From Paraburkholderia oxyphila NBRC 105797 (GTDB lineage Bacteria; Pseudomonadota; Gammaproteobacteria; Burkholderiales; Burkholderiaceae): a DNA stretch of 56,706 nt. Position numbers and translations under genes: made by a program. The notes below the pieces were generated by a model, which had not been told where the DNA came from, did not search any database, and saw only the letters and a list, made by a program, of their open reading frames with translations. Below are positions 43,307-52,066 of the stretch, piece after piece; within the stretch, counting starts at the first letter, position 1; every line of letters begins with the position of its first letter. The DNA lies in contig NZ_BAYD01000064.1 of assembly GCF_000685075.1 (NCBI RefSeq), forward strand, positions 1-56,706, written 5' to 3'.

Positions 43307-44380
43307 ATGACTCAGGACAACGCTCAGGTTCACCGACACGCCGAACGCACCGAGCCCCCAGCGAACGACGCTTCGCGCCCGCTCGTGTCGATGCTGCTAA
43401 TCGCCTACAACCAGGCGGGCGTTATTGCCGACGCCGTCGCGGGCGCGCTGGCGCAGCGCTACTCGCCGCTCGAAATCCTGATCTCCGACGATTGCTCGAC
43501 TGACGGCACCTGGGCGGCCATCGAAGCGGCCGTGCGCGACTATCGCGGCCCGCATCGGATCGTGCTCAACCGCAACGAACAGAACGCGGGCATCAGCGCG
43601 CATCTCTCGAAGCTGGCCGCCATGAGCCAGGGCGCCTTGCTCGTGGTGACCGCCGGCGACGACGTCTCGGTGCCCGAGCGTTGCACGCGGCTCGTCGACT
43701 GCTGGAACGCGCTCGGGCAGCGTGTGGACCTCATCGCCTCCGATCTCGTGGAGTTGGAGCCCGCGGCGGCGTCCGTGTCCGCGGCAGTGAGCCATGCAAC
43801 GGACCATGAAGCGGGCCGGATTGCCCCGACAGATCTCGGCCAGTACAAGAATTTCGACGACTGGGCGCGCGAGCGCCCGTGGGTCGTGGGCGCCTCGCAC
43901 GCGTGGTCGCGGCGTCTGTTCGAGCGCTTCGGGCCGATGCTGCCGGGCGCGATGGCCGAAGACCAGATCATGACGTTTCGCGCGGTCATGTCGGGCGGCG
44001 CGCACAGCCTGCGCGAGCCGCTCGTGCGCTACCGGCGCGGCGGGCTCTCGGGCAAGAAGCGCTATCGCACCGTCGAGCAGTTCGTCGCGCGCGTGAAGCT
44101 CACGACGGCCTTCGGGCTCGTCGAATCGGAGCAGTTTCAGCGCGATGCGCAACTCGCGGGTGTGGGCGAGCCGATGCGCGCGCTGCTCGTGCCCAAGCTT
44201 GCGCGCGAGCACTACGCGCGCGATGTGTTCGCGGCGCGAGGTTTCGGTGCGAAGCTCGCGCTGCTGCTGCGCACGCCGGGCGTGAAAATGGGCTTCAAAA
44301 TCCGCATGTTTCTCTACGCTGCGTGCCCCTGCGTTTATCGGCCGTTCTTCGCGCTGCGCGCGTGGCTAAAAGGGAAGTGA
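43307..44380 (+). CDS. Family 2 glycosyltransferase
   Basis: A 357-residue GT-A enzyme. VSMLLIAYNQAGVIADAVAG and ALAQRYSPLEILISDDCSTD form the nucleotide-sugar site (DD motif), VVTAGDDVSVPERC the DxD-like metal site, and AMAEDQIMTF the ED/catalytic region. A C-terminal basic helical part may associate with the membrane. ATG 43307 is preferred. It probably adds a sugar to a lipid-linked oligosaccharide with the nearby MraY/WecA-type enzyme. Confidence 0.9.
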   Translation: MTQDNAQVHRHAERTEPPANDASRPLVSMLLIAYNQAGVIADAVAGALAQRYSPLEILISDDCSTDGTWAAIEAAVRDYRGPHRIVLNRNEQNAGISAHLSKLAAMSQGALLVVTAGDDVSVPERCTRLVDCWNALGQRVDLIASDLVELEPAAASVSAAVSHATDHEAGRIAPTDLGQYKNFDDWARERPWVVGASHAWSRRLFERFGPMLPGAMAEDQIMTFRAVMSGGAHSLREPLVRYRRGGLSGKKRYRTVEQFVARVKLTTAFGLVESEQFQRDAQLAGVGEPMRALLVPKLAREHYARDVFAARGFGAKLALLLRTPGVKMGFKIRMFLYAACPCVYRPFFALRAWLKGK

Positions 44381-44428
44381 TAAGGGGCGGGTGACGCGCG
44401 CTCGATGCGCGAGCGGCGCGTCGGGCGT

Positions 44429-45805
44429 TCAGCTTCCCGGCGTGCCTGCGCGCGTGAATTCGAGCAGGACGACGTGATCGGGCACGTCCACGGCCAGCTG
44501 CCGCACATCGGCGTGGCGCACGAGCGGATCGGCCGATACGGTGGGATCGTAGAGCGCGATGCGGCTCACGGCTGTGCCAAATTCCACCTGGACCTTTGCG
44601 CCGGGCGCGTTCAGCGGCTTGCCCGTCGCCCGGTCCCAGAAGGGCACTTCATTCCAGAGCGCAAGCAGATAGCGGCCGTCGCCCCTGGTCAGGAGCAGGC
44701 TGCGTGCCGACACCGGCATTGCGTGCAATGAACAGGATAACGAAGTATCTGGCGGCGTGCCGGTTTGCGCGCCGGCCTGTGTATTGGCGGGTCCTGCGGC
44801 AGCCGCATTCGCGCGCAGGATCGTCGTGAGATTGCGTATCGTGCTGGCCGAGGGCTTGGGCGACTGGTCGTTTCTGAAGAGACCGAAGTGCATCTCATTG
44901 TTCACGTTCCGCGGATCGGGTTTTTCGTCGAGCAACTCGTAGATGTAGGTGCGCGTGGTGCCGAGGCTCGCAGCGTCGAACAACCCGTTGAGCACGCCCT
45001 TGGCCTGGGACGCCTCGTCCACACCGATGCTGTACCACCCCGACTGCGGGAGCGTGAAGTAGCCGAACTCGGTCACCACGAACGGTAGGTCGTATTTGCG
45101 CAGACCGTCGATGGCCCAGGCCATCCACTTGTCGCCGTTGGGGTTGTATGCGGGCTGCTCGCCGTTTTGCGGATAGACGTGCTGATTGGCGAAGTCGGCG
45201 GCGCCCGCGCGCGTGGCGACGCGCGTGAATTCGTAGCCGGTGAGGTCGTACACCGGCACGCCGGGGAGACTTGCGCTGCCGTGCACGTGCGCATGGATCG
45301 CCTGCTGCGCGGCGAAACCGGCCGCGTCGCCGGTGAGCCCGTTATAGCTCACGTGGAAGTTATTGATCTCGTTGAAGCCTTCCACGGCGGCGATGCTGCC
45401 CGGCGCGGCGGCGGCAAAGCGATCGAGTTGCTGTAGCGAATCGGCGACGTTGCCGCGCACGATGAAGTTGAACTTCACACCTTGTTGCGCGAGCCAGACG
45501 TAGCTCGAGAGCGGCGCCGAGGCGCCAGGCGTGCCGTCACGCACGTGGCGCACGCCCATCCACGCAAGATCCTTCGCCACGTTGCGCACGTCGGCGTAGG
45601 CCCCGTCCGTGTAGTCGATGTGGGTGTTGACGGCGATGCTGTCGAGAAACGCCTCAGCGCTCATCGTGCGCGCGGAGCATGCGGCGGGCGTGTTCTGGGA
45701 CGTATCTGCCGCATGCGCTTGGGGCACGAATGGCGGTGCGAGCGATGCAGCAATTAGCGCAAGCGCGCAAGCGCGCGCGGTGCTGAACCTGGCAAGCGCC
45801 GCCAT
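44429..45805 (-). CDS. Secreted glycoside-hydrolase-like protein
   Basis: Predicted 458-residue exported protein. ATG 45805 begins a signal peptide (MAALARFSTARACALALIAA then SLAPPFVPQAHA, cleavage before ADTSQ). The mature part looks like a clan-A TIM-barrel hydrolase: VNTHIDYTDGAYADVRNVAK, a likely acid/base glutamate in VEGFNEINNF, a likely nucleophile in FVVTEFGYFTLP, and YIYELLDEKPDP. A beta-sandwich-like tail ends VVLLEFTRAGTPGS. The same frame stays open to ATG 46183 through a 13 x 15-bp repeat, which would place the signal peptide internally, so the shorter start is preferred. It converges on the GT2 gene. Confidence 0.8.
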   Translation of the reverse strand: MAALARFSTARACALALIAASLAPPFVPQAHAADTSQNTPAACSARTMSAEAFLDSIAVNTHIDYTDGAYADVRNVAKDLAWMGVRHVRDGTPGASAPLSSYVWLAQQGVKFNFIVRGNVADSLQQLDRFAAAAPGSIAAVEGFNEINNFHVSYNGLTGDAAGFAAQQAIHAHVHGSASLPGVPVYDLTGYEFTRVATRAGAADFANQHVYPQNGEQPAYNPNGDKWMAWAIDGLRKYDLPFVVTEFGYFTLPQSGWYSIGVDEASQAKGVLNGLFDAASLGTTRTYIYELLDEKPDPRNVNNEMHFGLFRNDQSPKPSASTIRNLTTILRANAAAAGPANTQAGAQTGTPPDTSLSCSLHAMPVSARSLLLTRGDGRYLLALWNEVPFWDRATGKPLNAPGAKVQVEFGTAVSRIALYDPTVSADPLVRHADVRQLAVDVPDHVVLLEFTRAGTPGS

Positions 45806-45820
45806 AGCGCGTGCTTTTGG

Positions 45821-46015
45821 GGCAAGTGCAGTATCGGCACGCGCTACATCGACACGCACTGCATTGGCAAGCACCGTATCGGTACGCGCTCTATTGGCAC
45901 GCGCCGCACCGACAAGCACCACATCCGCAAGCGCCATATCGGCAAGCGCCGCATCAGCAAGCAGAGCATCAGCACGCAGAGCATCAGCACGCAGAGCATC
46001 AGCACGCGCTGCATC
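45821..46015. repeat. Thirteen tandem copies of a 15-bp unit
   Basis: Units such as agcacgcagagcatc and ggcaagcgccgcatc follow one another without gaps. Three adjacent copies near 45956-46000 are nearly identical and the rest are degenerate. The array ends 15 bp before the preferred start of the leftward hydrolase gene and is in frame with it; on that strand each unit reads like DALRA. Confidence 0.9.
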
Positions 46016-46399
46016 GTCACACACCATCCGGACGATGGCGAGCCCGCCGCTGCGTGTCGCGCCGATGCGCTGGAGTTCGACAGGTGTCGTCGCGAGCGCG
46101 CCGAACATCGGCAGGATGCTACCGGCGAAGTTGCGCGTGGCGCTGCGCTTGATGCTCGGCTTGTGACGGGGCAGGGTGCTCATGGCGTGGTCATCATGCA
46201 GGCGCGCGCGGATGCGCAGGGGGTTCTGCCCCCTCGCCCCTCGATCAAGAAACGCGCGTCCCGCCCATTCTGGATGAGACATGCGTGTGCGTTTGTGCGT
46301 CGGCGCACGGAGCGGCGAGGCACTAAAAATTAGATTTGCCTTACACCGCGCGGTGCGGCCGCGAGCGTCTGGCCAGACCCTTGAAGGAGGAGTCATTCC

Positions 46400-48298
46400 A
46401 TGATCCCTGTCGTGTTCGACGGCGCTTTCGGCTGGCTGCATCCTGCCGGGGGCCACATGGGGGTGGTGCTATGCAATCCGTTTGGTTATGACGCCCTGTG
46501 CACGCACCGTGGCTGGCGCAAGCTGGCCGAGCGGCTCGCCGCGGCCGGCATGCCGGTGCTGCGGTTCGACTACCCGGGCACCGGCGACGCCGAAGGCATG
46601 GAAGACGACCCGGGCCGCGTAGAGGCGTGGCTCGCGAGCGTGGGCGCCGCCGTGCGGCATCTGCGTGCGACGACCGGCGTGACGCGCGTGGCGCTCGTGG
46701 GCTTGCGCCTGGGCGCCACGCTCGCCGCGCTGGCGGCCGAGCGGCTGCGCGGTGCGGATGCTTCCGGCGTGGACGCTCCCGGCATTGATGCGCTTGTCCT
46801 GCTCGCGCCGCCGGTCACTGGCCGCCGCTATATCCGAGAGTTGCGCGCGCACCGGCAGGGCTGGCTGAGCACGTCGGCGGGCATGGGCGCCGTGCCCATC
46901 CCCGACGACGCCGCCTACGTGGAGGCCTTCGGCTTCGGCATGCACGGCGACGACATTGCCGCGCTCTCGGCCGTCGATCTGATGCGCGACACGCGCTTTC
47001 CCGCGGCGCGCGTGCTGCTGCTCGATTCGAGCGGCACGAACCTCACGGCTTCGCTCGCCGCGCATTACACGCAGCACGGTGTGGAGGTCGAGCAGGGCGG
47101 TTTTGAGGAATCCGATCGTTTCTTTCTGGAAGCGCTCTATAGCGAGGAGCCCGTCGAGGCGTTCTCGCGCGTGAGCGCCTGGCTTGCCGAGGATGCAGGG
47201 CGTGCGGCTACCGCAGCCACCGCCACTGCCAGCGCAACCGCGCGGCCCGCCTTCGAGCCGGGCGCGGGATTCGCGTCGGTCAACCCCCAGCCGTATCTGC
47301 GGCTCGCGCGCCATCGCGCGACCGAGCGGCCCGTGCGCTTCGGCCATTGCTTCGGCATTCACTGCGAGCCCGACGTCCCGCAGCCGGGCGCGCCCGCCGT
47401 GCTGCTCATCAACACGGGCGCCGCGCATCACATCGGCGACGGCCGGATTTCCGTGCTGCTCGCGCGGCGCTTCGCGGAGCAGGGCGTGGCGACGCTGCGC
47501 ATGGACGTCGGCGGCCTCGGCGACGCGCAGCCGCCGGCGCCCGAGGTGACGCTCGACATGCTCTATTCGACGGCACTGCGCGACGACGCCGCTGCCGGCG
47601 CCGACTGGCTCGTCGCGCGCGGCCATGCGCGCGTGGTCGCCTTCGGGGTGTGCGGCGGTGCGTTCGTGAGCCTGCACGTGTGTGCGCTTCATCCAAACGT
47701 GGTGGCCGCGTACGGCGTCAATCTGCAAAAGTTCACGTGGGATGGCGCCGCGCGCTCGCCGGGCGAGCAGCGCATGGTGTCGTCGCGGACCTACCTGCGC
47801 GCGCTCTTCGATGCCGACAAATGGAAGCGCGCGCTGCGCGGGCAGACCGGCACCCATCCGCTGCGTATCGCCGCCGTACTCGCGAAGCGTGGCATGCGCC
47901 GCGCAACCTTGGCGCTCGCGCACGCGGTCGAGCGTAAGACCGGGCGGCCCGTGGTGGCCAACGAGGCGCTCGCGCTGTTGCACGAGGTCGACGCGAAGCA
48001 AGTCCAGTTGCGGCTCGTGTATGGCGAATTCGACTCCGGGCTCGAGGAGGCGCGCCTGCAACTGGGCGCGTCGCTTGCCGCCTTGCGCGCCGTGCCGAAC
48101 GTGCGCGCGATGACGCTGCCGCGTCTCGATCACGCGCTCTTCACGCGCGAGGCGCGCAACGCCGTGATGGACGATTTCGCAGGGTGGGTGTGCGCCGAGC
48201 TGGTCGGCGAGAGCGCGGTGGCTGCGCAGCGGGCGGACGATGTTGGGGCCGTTGTCGGCCCGATATCGGGCGCGGCGCCCGCTGGTTCAGCAGCGTGA
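46400..48298 (+). CDS. Tandem alpha/beta-hydrolase protein
   Basis: A 632-residue protein with two alpha/beta-hydrolase-like halves. The first (about 1-265) has VVLCNPFGYDALCTHRGWRK, LRFDYPGTGDAEGM and a nucleophile elbow VALVGLRLGATLA with arginine where serine is expected. The second (about 300-600) has APAVLLINTGAAHHIGDGRI, LRMDVGGLGDA and VVAFGVCGGAFVSLH with cysteine at the elbow. A histidine is in LPRLDHALFTRE. The pattern recalls hydrolases associated with exopolysaccharide or exosortase loci. A strong aaggaggag precedes ATG 46400. It might transfer or release acyl/aminoacyl groups made by the neighbouring operon (inference). Confidence 0.85.
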   Translation: MIPVVFDGAFGWLHPAGGHMGVVLCNPFGYDALCTHRGWRKLAERLAAAGMPVLRFDYPGTGDAEGMEDDPGRVEAWLASVGAAVRHLRATTGVTRVALVGLRLGATLAALAAERLRGADASGVDAPGIDALVLLAPPVTGRRYIRELRAHRQGWLSTSAGMGAVPIPDDAAYVEAFGFGMHGDDIAALSAVDLMRDTRFPAARVLLLDSSGTNLTASLAAHYTQHGVEVEQGGFEESDRFFLEALYSEEPVEAFSRVSAWLAEDAGRAATAATATASATARPAFEPGAGFASVNPQPYLRLARHRATERPVRFGHCFGIHCEPDVPQPGAPAVLLINTGAAHHIGDGRISVLLARRFAEQGVATLRMDVGGLGDAQPPAPEVTLDMLYSTALRDDAAAGADWLVARGHARVVAFGVCGGAFVSLHVCALHPNVVAAYGVNLQKFTWDGAARSPGEQRMVSSRTYLRALFDADKWKRALRGQTGTHPLRIAAVLAKRGMRRATLALAHAVERKTGRPVVANEALALLHEVDAKQVQLRLVYGEFDSGLEEARLQLGASLAALRAVPNVRAMTLPRLDHALFTREARNAVMDDFAGWVCAELVGESAVAAQRADDVGAVVGPISGAAPAGSAA

Positions 48299-48390
48299 TG
48301 CTTCAGCGTGTTCGAGCCGCCTGAGCCCGGGCGGCGTCTTGCATCCGCGCGCCGTGAAGCACGCGCGGATCGTTACGGCGACCCCTCTGC

Positions 48391-50979
48391 TCAGCGATAG
48401 AACACCGGCGCCGCCGCATTGATCGCGCGGACCTCGCCGTCGGGCGCGACGTCGTGCGCGTTGGCGCTCGTGTCGAGCGGCACCAGATCGATCGTAACGG
48501 GCCGGTTCGGCGGCAGATGGAACCAGTCGCGCCGCGCGCGATAGTGCGCATCGGCGATGTGGACGCAGCGCGCGAAGCGGCGCGACTCGATCACGAGCTG
48601 CCAGCCATGCTCCGTGCGCTGCGGCGTGGCGGCGATGCCGAGATCATGCCGCTCATGCGCGCGCCGCTCGGGCAGATGAAACGCTTCGGACACGATCGCG
48701 CCGCTCGCCGGGTCGCGCAGCGTCGCGATCGTCACGTCGTGTGCGCGCGGCCCGAAACGGTACGCGTGCGTAAAGTCGAAGAAGCGCCCTAGCAGGTCGG
48801 CGGCGCTCACGCGCTGCACGCTGCGCGGCGCGAGCTCGACCGCGCGCGAGGCCTGCGCGACCGTCACCGCGCCGTCGCGCAGGCAGACGAGCTCGAGCTG
48901 CAGCGCGAGCGCAAGCGCGCCGTCGTTCACGAGATGGATGTCGAGGCCGTTCAGGCCTTCGTCGGTGATGACCGCCTGCACCGGCTGGAGCACCTGCGCG
49001 AGCCCGTGCCACGCGCTCTTGGGTCGGCCGCACGCGTCGATCGTCCCCCAGCCCGCGCCCGCGCGCAGGTCCTGCAACTGCCAGACCAGCCCGCCGCCGC
49101 ACGATGAGCCGGCGCGGCGCCATTCGGCGAACACGTCGATCATGAGTTCGGCCACCACGGCGCGCGAGAGGTCCAGATAGCGCTGCGGGTCCTCATAGCG
49201 CACCTGCGTGGGCTCGATGCCGAACAGCGCGCGCACGTAGTGATCGCGCACGTCGTCGAAATCCCAGCCGGCGCCAGGGTCGCGCGGCACCGCGGCCTTC
49301 CAGCGCGGGGCGTGCTCGTGGATCGTGCCGAGCGCGTCGTGCAGCGTGGCGTCGTCGGGTACGTTGGCGAATGCGAGGCACTCGGAAGCAAAGCGCACCT
49401 GCGAGCGGCGCACGTCGTCGAGCGGGCGCTGATACGCGCTCACGCCGTAGTAGTGCGTGACGCCCGTGCGCGTGGAGAACGGCCAGGTGCCGCCCGAAGG
49501 CGAATTGCTCACATAGGGCACGTCGGGCCGCTCGCGCGCGACGATGCCGGGCAACTGCTGCGCGAAGAGCGCCTGCTCGCGCATCTCGGGCGGCAGGCCG
49601 AACATCGCGCCTTGCTGGTCGGCCTCGCTGCCGCCGCAGAGTACGGCAAGCGCGGCGTAGCGGCGCGTGCGGGCGAGAAACTGCGTGGCTTCGGTCTCGA
49701 CGGCGGCGGTGAAGGCCGCGTCGGTCGGGTAGTCGAAATTGGCGAACGCGAAGTCCTGCCAGACGAGGATGCCGTTGGCGTCTGCGAGCCGGTAGAACGC
49801 GTCCGATTCGTAGACCATCGTGCCGCCCACGCGGATCATGTTCATGCCCGCTTCGCGCACGAGCGCGAAGGTGTGCTCGAGTTGCTCGCGCGTGCCGGTG
49901 AGCGTCGCGAGGTCGGCGCTGGTCCAGCACGCGCCGCGGCAGAACACCGGTACGCCGTTGATGCGCAGGGCGAAGCCCGCGCCGTCCGCGCAGTTCAGAT
50001 CGCGGTCCACTTCGATCGTGCGAAAGCCCACGTCGCCCAGCGCGATATCGTGCAGTGTTGCGCGCTGCGCCAGTTGCAGCGTGAGCGCGTGGCGCGTGGG
50101 CGCGCCGTGCGTATGCGGCCACCAGCGCTCGGCCTGCTCTACGCGCAGCGTGCCGCTCAGCGTGTGCGCATCGCGCCACGCGAGCGCCGCCTGTGCATGC
50201 GCACAATGGAGTGTCGCGGCGGCCGTTTCGTCGTGGGCGTGCACGAAGCGCACGGTGACGTTGACGATGCCGTCGTCGCCTTGCATCGACGTCGAAAGAT
50301 CGACGCTATGGATTGCGTCGGGCGCGTCGGAGAGCAGTTCGACGGGCCGCCAGGGGCCCACAGCCTGCAGCGAGGGACACCAGCCCGGCATGTGCCCGAG
50401 CAGCGTCGTGCGCACGTTGCGCAGCGTGGCCGGCGTGACGAGGCGCGGGCGCCAGCGCGCCCGCGTGCGTCGCGCGGCGAGCGCCGCGTCGAGCGTGCGG
50501 AAGCAGAGCGCGAGCGTGGCCGTGCCGTGCAATTCGAACTCGACGTCGTGCGCGACGAACATCGAGTCGGAGGTGAGCAGCAGCCGTTCGTCGAGCCAGA
50601 CTTCGGCGATCGAGGCAAGCCCGGACAGGCGCAAACGGCGCACGCCGTGACCCGTGAGCGTGAGCCGATACCAGTGATCGAGCGTAGCGAATGGACCAGG
50701 GCGCTCGAGGTCGAGCTTGCCCGCCGCGCGCAGCGCCGAGGCGACCGTGCCCGGCACTTCGGCGTCGAGCCAGTCTTCGGCGCGGATGGCCGCTTCGGGT
50801 GCATCGAGCGCGGCGGGCGTCGCGCACGCGCCGGGCGGTGTCGAAACGCATCGCCAGCCCGCGCTCAGCGCGACCGGCCAGAGGTTTTCATCGGCGCCGG
50901 TGGTGGCGCAAACAGGCGCGAGCGCGCCTTGCGGCACGCTCGCGCCGTGCTCGTCAGTATCGTTCAGCAGATTACGCAC
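48391..50979 (-). CDS. Glycoside hydrolase family 2 (beta-mannosidase-like)
   Basis: An 862-residue cytoplasmic protein without signal peptide. The N-terminal jelly-roll domain (VPGTVASALRAAGKLDLERP; DHWYRLTLTG; LASIAEVWLDERLLLTSDSM), the immunoglobulin-like domain and the TIM barrel (RINGVPVFCRGACWTSADL; FALVREAGMNMIRVGGTMVY; GILVWQDFAFANFDYPTD) are in GH2 order. The acid/base glutamate is probably in LCGGSEADQQ, where most family members have NE, and the nucleophile in VRFASECLAFAN. GTG 50979 follows ggggggaa. It is the last gene of the carrier-protein operon, 46 bp after DUF1839, an unusual partnership suggesting a sugar-containing product. Confidence 0.87.
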   Translation of the reverse strand: MRNLLNDTDEHGASVPQGALAPVCATTGADENLWPVALSAGWRCVSTPPGACATPAALDAPEAAIRAEDWLDAEVPGTVASALRAAGKLDLERPGPFATLDHWYRLTLTGHGVRRLRLSGLASIAEVWLDERLLLTSDSMFVAHDVEFELHGTATLALCFRTLDAALAARRTRARWRPRLVTPATLRNVRTTLLGHMPGWCPSLQAVGPWRPVELLSDAPDAIHSVDLSTSMQGDDGIVNVTVRFVHAHDETAAATLHCAHAQAALAWRDAHTLSGTLRVEQAERWWPHTHGAPTRHALTLQLAQRATLHDIALGDVGFRTIEVDRDLNCADGAGFALRINGVPVFCRGACWTSADLATLTGTREQLEHTFALVREAGMNMIRVGGTMVYESDAFYRLADANGILVWQDFAFANFDYPTDAAFTAAVETEATQFLARTRRYAALAVLCGGSEADQQGAMFGLPPEMREQALFAQQLPGIVARERPDVPYVSNSPSGGTWPFSTRTGVTHYYGVSAYQRPLDDVRRSQVRFASECLAFANVPDDATLHDALGTIHEHAPRWKAAVPRDPGAGWDFDDVRDHYVRALFGIEPTQVRYEDPQRYLDLSRAVVAELMIDVFAEWRRAGSSCGGGLVWQLQDLRAGAGWGTIDACGRPKSAWHGLAQVLQPVQAVITDEGLNGLDIHLVNDGALALALQLELVCLRDGAVTVAQASRAVELAPRSVQRVSAADLLGRFFDFTHAYRFGPRAHDVTIATLRDPASGAIVSEAFHLPERRAHERHDLGIAATPQRTEHGWQLVIESRRFARCVHIADAHYRARRDWFHLPPNRPVTIDLVPLDTSANAHDVAPDGEVRAINAAAPVFYR

Positions 50980-51025
50980 GCGTTCCCCCCGGGTGGCCGC
51001 AGCGCCTCGTCACCGCTACGCGTCG

Positions 51026-52066
51026 TCACGCCATCAGCGCGGCGAGCGGCTCGAGCGTATTGTCGTATCCCGCTTCGAGCACGTCGAAGCAGTCGTCGCA
51101 CGTATCGCGGCGATTGCGCGCCATGGCGCGCACGAGCCGGAACTGCATCACCATGGCTTCCGAAGCCACCTTTTGCGCCGCTGCCGCAATCGTCTCCGGA
51201 ATCGCCACGCCCTGGGCGTTCAGCCACAGCAGATACTTCGAGAGGAACTCGAAGTTCGCGCCGAGCTGACGCATCAGGTTGAACGAGTACGGATGAAAGA
51301 AGCTTTCGCCGCGCTCGAGCAGCGTATCGAGTTGCGCCGGAAACGCCGTGCGCCACTCGCTCACCGGATTGCGCCGCGGGCGCCGCGCGAGATGCCCGCG
51401 CAGCAATTCGGCCGAGGCCTGTGCGAGCGCCGCGCCTTCGAGCGGCGCGCGCACGCGCTTGGCGAATTCCGCATACGGGAACAGCAAGTCGGGCTGTCCC
51501 ACGAACTGCGGCAGCTTGCGGAACACGCCGTCGTAGTCCTCGCCGTCGAGCCGGTGATAGCCCGTGTTGTGGAAGTAGCCGAGGCGCCGCGCCGGCGGGT
51601 CGATGAAGTCGATGCCCACGGTGGTCTTCGGATGCTCGCGCCGGTACGAGGTCGCGCGCGTATTCGGCAGATAAAAGCCGTCCACTTCGACGAGCACCGT
51701 GTGGCCGCGCTGCGTCTGCGCGAGCACGCGGTCTTCGAGCGAGTCGTAGATCGCGAGCTCGGTGACCTGGGTGCCGTACAGGTGCTCGATGTCTTCGAGC
51801 GGGAACTTGAAGAACGTGAACTGATCGCCCTCGAAGTCCTGCGTCACCGTGAAAGCGAGCGCCGCGCGCGGATCGAACCCCATGCCGTGCAGCATTTCGA
51901 TCCACAGGTCGACATAGCAGTTGGTCTCCACCCACACGCGCTCGCCCTGATGCAGCGCGTGCGATTCGTGCTCGCGCAGGCCGGCCTGCGCCGGCGCCGG
52001 ATCTGCGGCGGCGCCGGTTGGGTCAGCAGGTGCGAGTGCGGCAGCGGACACGGTCGGCGCGTTCAT
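51026..52066 (-). CDS. DUF1839-family protein
   Basis: A 346-residue soluble protein of unknown function with HQGERVWVETNCYVDLWIEM, LGYFHNTGYHRLDGEDYDGV, FHPYSFNLMRQLGANFEFLS and a C-terminal MARNRRDTCDDCFDVL with two cysteines. The cysteine in ETNCYVD within a C-H-D-rich protein could allow thioester handling, so an acyl/aminoacyl-transferase acting on the carrier protein is a reasonable guess. ATG 52066 overlaps the stop of the upstream ligase gene by four bases (ATGA), so the two are translationally coupled. Confidence 0.85.
   Translation of the reverse strand: MNAPTVSAAALAPADPTGAAADPAPAQAGLREHESHALHQGERVWVETNCYVDLWIEMLHGMGFDPRAALAFTVTQDFEGDQFTFFKFPLEDIEHLYGTQVTELAIYDSLEDRVLAQTQRGHTVLVEVDGFYLPNTRATSYRREHPKTTVGIDFIDPPARRLGYFHNTGYHRLDGEDYDGVFRKLPQFVGQPDLLFPYAEFAKRVRAPLEGAALAQASAELLRGHLARRPRRNPVSEWRTAFPAQLDTLLERGESFFHPYSFNLMRQLGANFEFLSKYLLWLNAQGVAIPETIAAAAQKVASEAMVMQFRLVRAMARNRRDTCDDCFDVLEAGYDNTLEPLAALMA

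Noticed and set aside
45821..46015. Canonical pentapeptide-repeat domain (A(D/N)LXX)
   Set aside because: The five-residue period is there, but leucine is not at the position required for the right-handed beta-helix pattern.
45806..46456. N-terminal extension of the secreted hydrolase-like protein
   Set aside because: It would place a clear signal peptide more than 125 residues into the protein and includes a DNA repeat array, so it is not taken as coding; start mapping could reverse this.
46469..48133. 554-codon leftward frame opposite the tandem hydrolase
   Set aside because: No start signal and shadow-type composition, while the rightward frame has a perfect ribosome-binding site and clear motifs.
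49240..51282. 680-codon rightward open frame
   Set aside because: Antisense to the GH2 gene and DUF1839, extremely Arg/Ala-rich, no motif; a shadow frame.
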